Origin: Caccoplasma sp905210875
GTDB lineage: Bacteria; Bacteroidota; Bacteroidia; Bacteroidales; UBA11471
Length of the DNA: 64,000 nt
Direction of reading: 5' to 3'
NCBI GenBank assembly: GCA_963931635.1
Contig: OZ007034.1
Location: 2,356,001-2,420,000, forward strand
In this document: piece after piece, positions 27,100 to 35,806 of the stretch
Numbering within the stretch: position 1 is the stretch's first letter
Layout of the letters: the number at the start of each line of letters is the position of its first letter
The notes under the pieces: generated by a model
Database searches by the model: none
Told to the model about the DNA's origin: nothing
The model's input: the letters and a program-made list of their open reading frames with translations, nothing else
Program-made: the position numbers and the translations under genes

Positions 27100-27909
27100 G
27101 TGTATAAAGTTATCTCAGTAATCTCAATAATTTTACTCATGTCGTCTTGTACTTTGCGTGATAAAAATCATTCTTATGTATCGATAAAAACCGATATGGG
27201 CGATATTGTCGTTAAGTTATACAATGACACGCCGAGACACAGAGATAATTTCTTGAAATTGGTGAATGCCGGTTATTACGATGATCTGTTGTTTCATCGG
27301 GTGATAAAAGATTTCATGATACAAGGAGGAGATCCTGATTCAAGAACGGCAGTACCTCACCAATCATTGGGCTCTGGAGGTCTTGGCTATACGATTCCTG
27401 CTGAATTTGTTTCCACACATTTCCATAAGAAAGGAGCTTTAGCTGCTGCACGACAAGGAGACAATGTCAATCCCGACAAAGAGTCGTCGGGCTCTCAATT
27501 CTATATTGTTACAGGCACAATTTTTACAGAGGGTCAGCTTGCCATGATGGAGCAACAATTGACTCGCCGCAAAGAGGAGTCGGTATTTCAGTCTCTGCTT
27601 GCAGTTCACCGACAAGAAATCCTGCAGTACCGTCGTGAAAAGAATCAATTGGCATTGGCGGAATTGCAGGATAAACTTGTGTCTGAAGTGAAACGAATTA
27701 TGAGAGAAGACGGTCCTGTGCGATTCTCTCCGGAACAGAAAACGGCATACACTACGATAGGCGGTGCCCCCCACTTAGATGGCGAATATACCGTATTTGG
27801 CGAAGTGGTAGAAGGCCTTGATGTTTTGGAACGAATACAATCGGTCGCGACGCTTGATGGAGATAGGCCCCAAAACGATATAAAAATGACTATGAAAGTA
27901 TTAGACTAA
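27100..27909 (+). CDS. Cyclophilin-type peptidyl-prolyl isomerase lipoprotein
   Basis: 269 aa, starting at GTG 27100 with AGGAG about 8 bases upstream, an unusually clear ribosome-binding site here. A lipobox (LMSSC, Cys about 17) anchors it in the envelope. The cyclophilin fold shows TDMGDIVVKLYNDTPRHRDNF, FHRVIKDFMIQGGDP and SSGSQFYIVTG. Between the GSQFYIVTG strand and the final strands a charged helical insert of about 70 residues (about 145-215) replaces the usual short loop. It catalyses proline isomerisation, presumably during folding of exported proteins. The M16 peptidase gene starts five bases after its stop. Confidence 0.9.
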   Translation: MYKVISVISIILLMSSCTLRDKNHSYVSIKTDMGDIVVKLYNDTPRHRDNFLKLVNAGYYDDLLFHRVIKDFMIQGGDPDSRTAVPHQSLGSGGLGYTIPAEFVSTHFHKKGALAAARQGDNVNPDKESSGSQFYIVTGTIFTEGQLAMMEQQLTRRKEESVFQSLLAVHRQEILQYRREKNQLALAELQDKLVSEVKRIMREDGPVRFSPEQKTAYTTIGGAPHLDGEYTVFGEVVEGLDVLERIQSVATLDGDRPQNDIKMTMKVLD

Positions 27910-27914
27910 CGTAG

Positions 27915-29159
27915 GTGATAACTGTAAACAAATATCGATTGACCAATGGATTGAGGCTGATACATCATGCTGATTATCAAACTCAGATGGTGGCTCTGAA
28001 TCTATTATATGATGTTGGGGCCCGTGATGAATCTCCCGAAGGTACGGGTTTTGCACATCTCTTTGAGCACCTCATGTTTGGTGGGTCTGTCCATATTGCG
28101 GATTTTGATGCAGAATTGCAACACGCGGGGGGGGAAAACAATGCATGGACAAGTAATGATATTACAAATTACTATACCATTGTTCCCCGGCAAAACGTAG
28201 AGACGGCCTTTTGGCTCGAGTCGGATCGAATGTTGGGACTCGAATTTTCCCAACGAAGCCTTGATGTGCAGAAGTCGGTGGTCATAGAAGAGTTCAAGCA
28301 ACGGAATCTGAATCAACCCTACGGAGACATTTCGGCGTTGATTCGTGAAATGGCCTATACTAGACATCCCTATCGTTGGCCTGTTATTGGTAGGGACATT
28401 CGATATATCGAGCAGGCGACCTTGGAGGAGGTAAAGCGTTTCTTTTACAGTCATTATGCACCTAATAACGCGATATTGGCCGTGACGGGAAATATTTCTT
28501 ATGAAGAAACCGTGCGATTGGTCGAAAAGTGGTTCTCTCCCATAGAAAAAAGGTCTATTGCACCGCGCCACATACCTGTTGAGCCGGAACAGACCGCTCC
28601 TCGACAACAGGACGTTGAACGAGATGTGCCACTTGATGCCATAGTCAGAGCCTATCACATGGGGCGACGCTGCGACAATGATTACCAGGCAAGTGATTTG
28701 TTGTCGGACATCTTGTCGAATGGACGGTCATCGCGGCTGTTCCGTCGCCTGGTGATGGAACAACAGCTCTTTACAGCCATCGATGCCAGTATTACAGGGG
28801 ATATTGACGCCGGCCTTTTCTTGATAAACGGCCGTTTGAACAAGGGCGTTTCGATGCAACAGGCCGAAGATGCTATTGATAGCGTGCTGGAAAGCGTATG
28901 CAGGGAGTTGGTCCCCGAAGAAGAGATATATAAGATGGTGCACAAGTTTGAGACAAGCTATCTGTTCTCAAATTTGAGCTATGTCGACAAAGCGGCCAAT
29001 TTGGCCTATTTCGAGTTGATAGACCGAGCCGAGTCGATAAATGAAGAAATTGAAAAATATTATCGCATTACGCCGGAATCATTACAAACGACGGCACAAG
29101 CGATATTTAGAGCGAATAATATGTCGACGTTGCATTATAGAGCAGTGTCAAGGATTTGA
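27915..29159 (+). CDS. M16 family zinc peptidase (insulinase-like)
   Basis: 414 aa, single-unit M16 length; GTG start at 27915, five bases after the cyclophilin stop. The inverted zinc motif is HLFEHLMF (HxxEH, about 50-57), with the downstream Glu in the region SLDVQKSVVIEEFKQR (about 115-130). The C-terminal half is the inactive partner domain. There is no signal peptide, so it is probably cytosolic. It resembles the processing-protease-like members common in Bacteroidetes. Substrate unknown. Confidence 0.9.
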   Translation: MITVNKYRLTNGLRLIHHADYQTQMVALNLLYDVGARDESPEGTGFAHLFEHLMFGGSVHIADFDAELQHAGGENNAWTSNDITNYYTIVPRQNVETAFWLESDRMLGLEFSQRSLDVQKSVVIEEFKQRNLNQPYGDISALIREMAYTRHPYRWPVIGRDIRYIEQATLEEVKRFFYSHYAPNNAILAVTGNISYEETVRLVEKWFSPIEKRSIAPRHIPVEPEQTAPRQQDVERDVPLDAIVRAYHMGRRCDNDYQASDLLSDILSNGRSSRLFRRLVMEQQLFTAIDASITGDIDAGLFLINGRLNKGVSMQQAEDAIDSVLESVCRELVPEEEIYKMVHKFETSYLFSNLSYVDKAANLAYFELIDRAESINEEIEKYYRITPESLQTTAQAIFRANNMSTLHYRAVSRI

Positions 29160-29203
29160 TGAAAAACGTAAGATAAAACTTACAAGTAAGGAGGATAAGA
29201 ATT

Positions 29204-29977
29204 ATGCGATTTAAATTAGTGCTATCTGTGCAGTCAGAGGTTGCCGGGAATATTTTGCCGGTGAGTTACCAGTATGAGTTGTCGTCGTGCGTGCATAGAA
29301 TCTTGACAGAAGATAGCGTGGCCTATGAGCAGTGGTTGGGGATGAATGGGTTCCTACCCGAAATGAATACCCGTTATAAGTTGCTCTCTGTGTCGAATTT
29401 TTATATACCCAAAATAAAAGTCGAAGAAGATCGATTATACGTATTGGCCAAGAAAGTGCAGTTGTGGATATCTACATTGCCAGAGCGTGGAAGCGAAGCT
29501 TTTATCCGTGGAGCTTTTGAAGGTCGTAATATTTTGGTAGGAGACCGGAAATCTCAGGTTGCATTCAAGATTGATGAGATATTTAAGAGCGAACCGGTGG
29601 AATATAAAGAAACGATGACCTATTTGTCGTTGTCGCCCATTGTCGTATCATGTATGAGGGCCAATCACAGTTTTGAATATATAGGTCCCGATTCGCCCGA
29701 TTACGAAGAGATGCTGTTGCATTCCATATTGGAAAAATACAGCTATTTTTATGGCAAGGATTTTCCGTATGAGACCAATTTCAAATTTGAATTGATTGCA
29801 CCCCCTAAACGCAAAGGTATTTTTATCAAAAGATTTACGCGAGAAGAATCGAAGGTTATCGGCTATATGTGTAAGTTTAGACTTACATTACATCCTGTTT
29901 TGCAACAACTTATACACAATACGGGATTGGGGGATAAGATAAGTCTCGGTTTCGGTTGCATAGAAATATACGAATGA
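29204..29977 (+). CDS. cas6: Orphan CRISPR RNA endonuclease Cas6
   Basis: 257 aa, the Cas6 length. The N-terminal ferredoxin-like half begins MRFKLVLSVQSE with LPVSYQYELSSCVHRIL, and the C-terminal half ends with the glycine-rich loop GLGDKISLGFGCIEI, diagnostic of Cas6. His31 is a candidate catalytic residue. Cas6 cuts pre-crRNA in repeats. No other cas gene and no CRISPR array occurs anywhere in the window, so it stands alone, 44 bases after the M16 peptidase and with a strong AAGGAGG site before the ATG. It may serve a distant array or have a different RNA target. Confidence 0.85.
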   Translation: MRFKLVLSVQSEVAGNILPVSYQYELSSCVHRILTEDSVAYEQWLGMNGFLPEMNTRYKLLSVSNFYIPKIKVEEDRLYVLAKKVQLWISTLPERGSEAFIRGAFEGRNILVGDRKSQVAFKIDEIFKSEPVEYKETMTYLSLSPIVVSCMRANHSFEYIGPDSPDYEEMLLHSILEKYSYFYGKDFPYETNFKFELIAPPKRKGIFIKRFTREESKVIGYMCKFRLTLHPVLQQLIHNTGLGDKISLGFGCIEIYE

Positions 29978-30103
29978 AGTGTAGATTCTTAAATGACGGT
30001 AAAAAATTCCTCAAACAGAAAAAATGCCGCTTTTATTAGGGAGAACAAAAAATATTTCTTTCTTTTGTGAGATTAAATGCGCTTTATTTAAAAATTGAAT
30101 CAT

Positions 30104-31975
30104 ATGGAATCTCAAAATATTCTTTCCTCGGAAGAAGATATTCAAGGTAAAAAAACGTCAGATGTTGCAGAGCCGCAGGCAACTGTCATTTCATCAGATG
30201 AAGCGATACCTACATCTGTAGTGGAGCAAAATGCCGATGGCAAAAAGTGTGAAGCAGAAGCTCATAACTACACTCGTGAACAGATTGTAGAGCAAATAAA
30301 AACATTGTTGGAACGACCTGTCGAAGAGGTAAAAGATGAGATAGACGCCTTGAAACAGCAGTACTATAAGCTTCGTAAAAATGAAATAGAAGAGGCACAC
30401 CGGGCATACAACGAAAAACCAGAAGAGGAGAGAGGTGAGTTTCAGATTCCGTTTGATACATTTGAAGAGACCCTGAAAGCCCTTCTCAATGTGTACAAAG
30501 AGAAAAAAGCGGCTTTCTTGGAGAATCAGGAGAAAGAAAAGCAACAGAACTTGGAGCGCAAACAAGCTATCCTAGAAGAGATAAAAGGATATCTTCAAGA
30601 GGCCGACAACATTGGCAAATATTATAATGATTTCAAGGAGCGTCAGCAGGAATTTAAAGAGATTGTCAATGTGCCGGCCTCGGCTGTAAGCGAGTTGTGG
30701 AAAACATTCCAGACATATAGCGAGAATTTTTATGACCTGTTGAAGATACACAAAGAGTTGAGAGATTATGATTTCAAGAAGAATCTCGAACAGAAAACAG
30801 CCCTTTGCGAGCAGGCAGAGGCTCTTGCCAATAATCCCGATGTATTGGAGGCTTTCAAGACCTTGCAGACCTTGCATGAAGAGTGGCGGGGCATAGGTCC
30901 GGTAGCGAAAGAGATGCGCGAGGAGATATGGAACCGCTTCAAAGAGGCATCGACCGTTATAAACAAGCGTCATCAACAGCATTTCGAAGAAATAAAGGCT
31001 GCTGAACAGGCTGCCGAGCAGGCCAAGACCGCGTTGTGTGAAGAGATTGAGGCCATTGATTTAGATGCCTTACAGTCGTTCTCGGCATGGGACGAGAAGA
31101 CAAAGATCGTCCTGGATATGCAGGAGCGTTGGAAAGTTGCCGGATTTGCCTCGCGTAAGGTCAACACGCAACTGTTTGAACGTTTCAGAAAATCGTGCGA
31201 TCAATTCTTTGCCCGTAAAGCCGAGTATTATAAAAAGGCCAAAGATACCATGTCGGAAAACCTGGAAAAGAAACGTGCCTTGTGTGAGCAGGCCGAAGCC
31301 TTGAAAGAGAGTACCGACTGGCGAGCTGCTTCGGAAAAATTGACCCAACTCCAAAAAGAATGGCGCACTATAGGGGCTGTTCCGCGTAAATATTCCGATG
31401 CGATATGGAAACGTTTCACCGAGGCTTGCGATTACTTTTTTGAGCGCAAGAAACAGGAATTTGCCTCGAAAAAGAATGAAGAACACGACAATCTGGTAGC
31501 TAAGCAGGCTGTGATTGAAAAACTGAATGCCATCGACGAATCGCTGGACAAGAGCGCCGGTTTGGCTCAAGTGAGAGCATTGATGTCGGAGTGGGCTGCC
31601 ATTGGCCATGTTCCATTTAAAGAGAAAGATAAGTTGCGCAAGCAATATCAGGAGGCTCTTGATGTTCACTTTAAACGCTGGAACATGAAAGAGGCACGCA
31701 GCCGTCTGAACGCATTCAGCAACACAGTAGAAGAGTTGGCTTCATCGGATCAGGCACAGAATAAGCTTTACCGGGAGCGGGAGCGCCTCATGCGTACCTA
31801 TGAAAGCATGAAGAGTAATCTGCAAACCTATCAAAACAATATCGGATTCCTTACTGTCTCATCCAAATCGGGTAACAAGATGGTAGAAGAGCTTGAACGG
31901 AAAATCGAGAAACTGAAAGAGGATATGCAGTTGATCGTTCAGAAGATAGAGTTGATCGATGAAAAAATGCAATAG
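30104..31975 (+). CDS. DUF349 coiled-coil protein
   Basis: 623 aa from the ATG at 30104; a TTG three codons earlier is unlikely. It contains several DUF349 repeats, recognisable by recurring W-x-x-x-G and RFK/RFR segments (for example LHEEWRGIGPVAKEMREEIW, LQKEWRTIGAVPRKYSDAIW and MSEWAAIGHVPFKEKDKL), with a long acidic N-terminal helix and a C-terminal coiled coil. There is no signal peptide or membrane segment. DUF349 proteins are widespread in Bacteroidetes and some Gammaproteobacteria but have no clear biochemical role. It has its own upstream gap and is followed by the polyprenyl sugar transferase gene. Confidence 0.85.
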   Translation: MESQNILSSEEDIQGKKTSDVAEPQATVISSDEAIPTSVVEQNADGKKCEAEAHNYTREQIVEQIKTLLERPVEEVKDEIDALKQQYYKLRKNEIEEAHRAYNEKPEEERGEFQIPFDTFEETLKALLNVYKEKKAAFLENQEKEKQQNLERKQAILEEIKGYLQEADNIGKYYNDFKERQQEFKEIVNVPASAVSELWKTFQTYSENFYDLLKIHKELRDYDFKKNLEQKTALCEQAEALANNPDVLEAFKTLQTLHEEWRGIGPVAKEMREEIWNRFKEASTVINKRHQQHFEEIKAAEQAAEQAKTALCEEIEAIDLDALQSFSAWDEKTKIVLDMQERWKVAGFASRKVNTQLFERFRKSCDQFFARKAEYYKKAKDTMSENLEKKRALCEQAEALKESTDWRAASEKLTQLQKEWRTIGAVPRKYSDAIWKRFTEACDYFFERKKQEFASKKNEEHDNLVAKQAVIEKLNAIDESLDKSAGLAQVRALMSEWAAIGHVPFKEKDKLRKQYQEALDVHFKRWNMKEARSRLNAFSNTVEELASSDQAQNKLYRERERLMRTYESMKSNLQTYQNNIGFLTVSSKSGNKMVEELERKIEKLKEDMQLIVQKIELIDEKMQ

Positions 31976-32030
31976 CGTGATATAATAATATGCTCGATTT
32001 CCCGTTGTCTTATCATAGAACGTTGTTATT

Positions 32031-33413
32031 ATGATAAGAAAAGGTTATGGACATTTAATCAGTAAAATAATAACCTTAGGCGACTTTGTGTGTCTCAATG
32101 TCGCCTTTTTATTTTTCTTGATTATTTCACCCGAAGCCCTGCCCGAAGCCGAACAGCGGAAGGTGGCATGTCTGTTGCTGAATCTGTCGTATTTGCCTGT
32201 GGCTTTCTTTTTCAGATATGTACACAATATGCGTATTGTGTATATCGACCGTCTGTTGCTAGTGGCTTCGGAATCGGTCTTTTTCGGTTTTTTGGTCTTC
32301 TCGGCCTGCATAACCTACGTGAAAATCGATATCGGGTCGATGGGGTTGTTGATATTGTTTTCCCTTTTCTTCTGTCTGCTGAATCTTTGGTGGCTTGTGT
32401 CGAACCGTGTATTGCGTTATATACGCAGTCGCGGATATAATTTCAAGAGAGTCGTTATCGTGGGTGCCGGCAACTCGGGAATGTCGCTGTATAAGGAGTT
32501 GCAGTCCGATGCCGGATATGGTTTCCGTTTCATGGGATTCTTTGACAACGATGTCCGTTACGAAAAGAGTGTTCCACAGTTTCAAGGAAAGATAGAAGAC
32601 GTGGCAGCTTTCTGTATAGATCGGCATATAGATGAAATCTATTGTGCTTTGCCCGATTCCCAAAATGCAGAGATTATAGATTTGCTCTATTTCTCGGAGC
32701 AGAACGGAATACGCTTTTTTATTCTACCCGAAATATCGCAGTATATTCCCCGCCGATTACATTACCAGATTATGGGGAATACACCACTGCTTTCTATCTG
32801 TCGAGAGCCGTTGCAGCGATGGTCGGGGCGCTTCCTGAAACGTCTCTTTGACTTGCTGTTGTCATCGGTAATCATTATATTATCGCCACTTTGGTATCTG
32901 CCCATAGCTTTACTTGTGAAACTGTCTTCGCCCGGTCCGGTTCTTTTCAAGCAGAAGCGCACCGGATATATGGGTAAGGAATTCTATTGCCTCAAATTCA
33001 GAACCATGCGCCCCAACGCCGATTCGGATAAGGTGCAGGCTACGGCCGACGATCCGCGTATTACCCGCATAGGCCGTTTTTTGCGACGTACCAGCCTCGA
33101 TGAATTGCCGCAGATATTCAATATCTTCAAAGGCGAAATGTCGTTTGTCGGCCCTCGTCCTCACATGTTGAAACACACCCGTGACTACTCGCTCCTTATC
33201 GACAAATACATGGTCCGCCATTTTGCCAAACCCGGACTTACTGGGTGGGCCCAAATCAACGGCTATCGTGGGGAGACCCGGGAGTTGTGGCAGATGGAGA
33301 AACGGGTTGAGTACGACATTTGGTACATTGAAAACTGGAACATCTTATTGGATTTGAAAATAATATTTCTTACCTTCATACTTATGTTGAAAGGTGATGA
33401 TCATGCCGTATAA
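32031..33413 (+). CDS. Polyprenyl-phosphate sugar-1-phosphate transferase (WcaJ/WbaP type)
   Basis: 460 aa. Four to five N-terminal membrane segments are followed by a Rossmann-like domain (VVIVGAGNSGMSLYKEL, about 139) and another membrane helix (about 285). The C-terminal bacterial sugar transferase domain has KRLFDLLLSS, GPVLFKQKRTGYMGKEF, KFRTM, DELPQ and FKGEMSFVGPRPH. It loads the first hexose-1-phosphate on undecaprenyl phosphate to start surface polysaccharide synthesis. UDP-glucose dehydrogenase follows after 17 bases, so the pair likely forms a polysaccharide initiation/precursor operon. A second enzyme of this family is encoded at 37596-39011. Confidence 0.9.
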   Translation: MIRKGYGHLISKIITLGDFVCLNVAFLFFLIISPEALPEAEQRKVACLLLNLSYLPVAFFFRYVHNMRIVYIDRLLLVASESVFFGFLVFSACITYVKIDIGSMGLLILFSLFFCLLNLWWLVSNRVLRYIRSRGYNFKRVVIVGAGNSGMSLYKELQSDAGYGFRFMGFFDNDVRYEKSVPQFQGKIEDVAAFCIDRHIDEIYCALPDSQNAEIIDLLYFSEQNGIRFFILPEISQYIPRRLHYQIMGNTPLLSICREPLQRWSGRFLKRLFDLLLSSVIIILSPLWYLPIALLVKLSSPGPVLFKQKRTGYMGKEFYCLKFRTMRPNADSDKVQATADDPRITRIGRFLRRTSLDELPQIFNIFKGEMSFVGPRPHMLKHTRDYSLLIDKYMVRHFAKPGLTGWAQINGYRGETRELWQMEKRVEYDIWYIENWNILLDLKIIFLTFILMLKGDDHAV

Positions 33414-33430
33414 TATACTGTGATAACGAT

Positions 33431-34744
33431 ATGAAAATAGCGATAGTGGGCACGGGATATGTTGGCCTTGTCTCGGGAACCTGTTTTGCCGAGATGGGGG
33501 TAGACGTAACCTGCGTCGATGTAGACAAGAAAAAGATAGAGGGCCTGGAACAGGGCATAGTGCCCATCTATGAGCCGGGGCTCGACGAGATGGTACTGCG
33601 CAACCAGCGGGAAGGCCGGTTGCATTTTACCACCGATCTGACCGAATGTCTTGATGATGTGGAGATTGTCTTCTCGGCAGTGGGTACACCGCCCGACGAA
33701 GACGGCAGTGCTGACCTGCAGTATGTCCTGGCTGTGGCTCGAACCTTCGGACAGCATATCAAGAAATATACCATACTGGTAACCAAGAGTACCGTCCCGG
33801 TAGGAACAGCCAAGAAAGTAAAGGCAACTATTGAGGAAGAGTTGGCCCGCCGTGGCGTGCAGGTGCCTTTCGATGTTGCCTCGAATCCCGAATTCCTGAA
33901 AGAGGGGGCCGCCATAAAAGACTTCATGTCGCCCGATCGCGTGGTGGTAGGAGTCGAGAGCGAACAGGCACGTGAAATGATGAGTCGCCTGTACCGCCCG
34001 TTCCTGCTGAACAATTTCAGGGTTATTTTTACCGATATACCATCGGCCGAAATGATAAAGTATGCTGCCAATTCGATGTTGGCCACCCGCATCTCGTTTA
34101 TGAACGATATCGCCAATCTCTGCGAATTGGTGGGAGCCGATGTGAACATGGTGCGCAAAGGCATAGGCAGCGACAGCCGTATCGGGTCGAAATTTCTCTA
34201 TCCCGGTTGCGGTTATGGGGGCAGTTGTTTTCCCAAGGACGTAAAAGCGTTGATAAAGACGGCCGAGAAAGCCGGTTACCCCATGCGTGTGTTACAAGCC
34301 GTAGAAGAGGTAAATGAGGCCCAAAAGGCGATATTGTATAAGAAATTGAGTGCCTATTACGACGGAGCCATGCAAGGGAAGAAAATCGCGCTGTGGGGAT
34401 TGTCGTTCAAGCCCGAGACCGATGATATGCGGGAGGCTACCTCGCTGGTGACCATAAAACTGTTGCAGGCAGCCGGCTGTAAGGTGAAAGTCTATGATCC
34501 GGTAGCGATGGACGAGTGTCGGCGGCGGATAGGCGGGAGTGTGGAGTATGCAAGCGATATGTACGATGCCGTACTCGAAGCCGATGCGCTGTTGCTGCTC
34601 ACGGAGTGGAAGCAGTTCCGGTTACCGAGCTGGGGCGTAATCAAGAAAACAATGCGGACGCCACTGATTATCGACGGTCGCAACATCTATGATGCCGAAG
34701 AGTTGAAGCGACTCGGATTTACCTATCTGTGTATCGGGCGGTAA
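33431..34744 (+). CDS. ugd: UDP-glucose 6-dehydrogenase
   Basis: 437 aa. NAD-binding GTGYVGLVSGTCFAEMG at the N-terminus, STVPVGTAKK, NPEFLKEGAAIKDF, and the catalytic Cys in PGCGYGGSCFPKD (about 255-267) identify Ugd. It oxidises UDP-glucose to UDP-glucuronate, a precursor for acidic polysaccharides. It starts 17 bases after the sugar transferase gene and ends before a strong terminator. Confidence 0.95.
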   Translation: MKIAIVGTGYVGLVSGTCFAEMGVDVTCVDVDKKKIEGLEQGIVPIYEPGLDEMVLRNQREGRLHFTTDLTECLDDVEIVFSAVGTPPDEDGSADLQYVLAVARTFGQHIKKYTILVTKSTVPVGTAKKVKATIEEELARRGVQVPFDVASNPEFLKEGAAIKDFMSPDRVVVGVESEQAREMMSRLYRPFLLNNFRVIFTDIPSAEMIKYAANSMLATRISFMNDIANLCELVGADVNMVRKGIGSDSRIGSKFLYPGCGYGGSCFPKDVKALIKTAEKAGYPMRVLQAVEEVNEAQKAILYKKLSAYYDGAMQGKKIALWGLSFKPETDDMREATSLVTIKLLQAAGCKVKVYDPVAMDECRRRIGGSVEYASDMYDAVLEADALLLLTEWKQFRLPSWGVIKKTMRTPLIIDGRNIYDAEELKRLGFTYLCIGR

Positions 34745-34760
34745 TATGAGCTAATAGAAG

Positions 34761-34802
34761 AAAACGCGGGGCGAGGAAAAAATCTTCGCCCCGCGTTTTT
34801 CT
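34761..34802 (+). terminator. Intrinsic terminator after ugd
   Basis: A GC-rich stem AAAACGCGGGGCGA pairs with TCGCCCCGCGTTTT, followed by a T-run; the preceding A-run allows use from both sides, including by the convergent fmt transcript. Confidence 0.88.
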
Positions 34803-34825
34803 ATACAGAGACCTTGCATATTATA

Positions 34826-35794
34826 CTACACACAGACGAAAGAATTATTGAGAGGAAAACCTCTGAGCAATTCGGCTGTTGAGAGGCGTTTCTTACCGGG
34901 TAATTGCAATGATAAGATGCGCAGGGCATCTTTGCCGCATTTGACTTCTATATATGTCTTTCCATCGGTTGTGATGGTGCCGGCCTGTTTCTCGTCGGAA
35001 CTGCACGCTTTGACCTCTGTCTCGTAAATCTTGATGGGTGAATATATGGTTGAACCGTCGCTCCATTCACACCATGCAGCCGGGTATGGCGAAAGTCCGC
35101 GAATGAGATTGTGAATGTAGTCGGCCGGTTGCGACCAGTCGATGCGACAATCTTCTTTAAAGATTTTGGGAGCCTGTTTCAGAGGCTCTGTTATCAGATT
35201 GTCTTGCTCGATAGCGGTAACCTGTCCGTTGAGTATCTCATCGACCGTGTCGGTAACCATGTCGGCACCCATTACCATGAGTTTGTCGTGTATGGTGCCG
35301 GCATTGTCGTCGGGCGCGATAGGCAGGGTGCGTTGCATGATGATACGGCCCGTATCGATGGCGTGAGAAAGGAAAAACGTGGTTGCTCCGGTCTGTGTCT
35401 CACCGTTGATGATGGCCCAGTTTATGGGAGCCGCTCCCCGGTATTGCGGCAGGAGAGAGGCGTGCAGGTTGAATGTGCCCAAGCGGGGCATGTTCCATAC
35501 CACCTCGGGCAACATGCGGAAGGCAACCACGATTTGCAGGTCGGCTTTCCATTCGCGCAGTGCGGCAAGGAAGGTTTCGTCTTTCAGTTTCTCGGGTTGA
35601 AGGAGGGGCAGATTCTGCGACAGAGCGTATTGTTTGACCGGAGAGAATTGTATCTTGTGTCCCCGGCCGGCCGGCTTATCGGGCATGGTAATGACCCCAA
35701 CGACATTGTAACCTCTCTCAACCAACTGTTTGAGACTCTCGACGGCAAAATCGGGCGTCCCCATATATACGATGCGCAACTCTTCTTTTTTCAT
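34826..35794 (-). CDS. fmt: Methionyl-tRNA formyltransferase
   Basis: 322 aa. The N-terminus IVYMGTPDFAVESLKQL, the formyl-tetrahydrofolate site SLLPQYRGAAPINWAI (with the preceding Asn-Leu-His, about 106-125) and AIDTGRI are diagnostic. It formylates the initiator Met-tRNA in the cytosol. The stop lies close to the ugd terminator, and the gene follows the CLC gene on the same strand with a 12-base gap, so it is the distal gene of a tsaC-PGT-CLC-fmt run. Confidence 0.95.
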   Translation of the reverse strand: MKKEELRIVYMGTPDFAVESLKQLVERGYNVVGVITMPDKPAGRGHKIQFSPVKQYALSQNLPLLQPEKLKDETFLAALREWKADLQIVVAFRMLPEVVWNMPRLGTFNLHASLLPQYRGAAPINWAIINGETQTGATTFFLSHAIDTGRIIMQRTLPIAPDDNAGTIHDKLMVMGADMVTDTVDEILNGQVTAIEQDNLITEPLKQAPKIFKEDCRIDWSQPADYIHNLIRGLSPYPAAWCEWSDGSTIYSPIKIYETEVKACSSDEKQAGTITTDGKTYIEVKCGKDALRILSLQLPGKKRLSTAELLRGFPLNNSFVCV

Positions 35795-35806
35795 GTTGTT
35801 CGTGTT

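Noticed and set aside
29978..30103. CRISPR array next to cas6
   Set aside because: Only AT-rich intergenic sequence and a leader for the DUF349 gene; no repeats.
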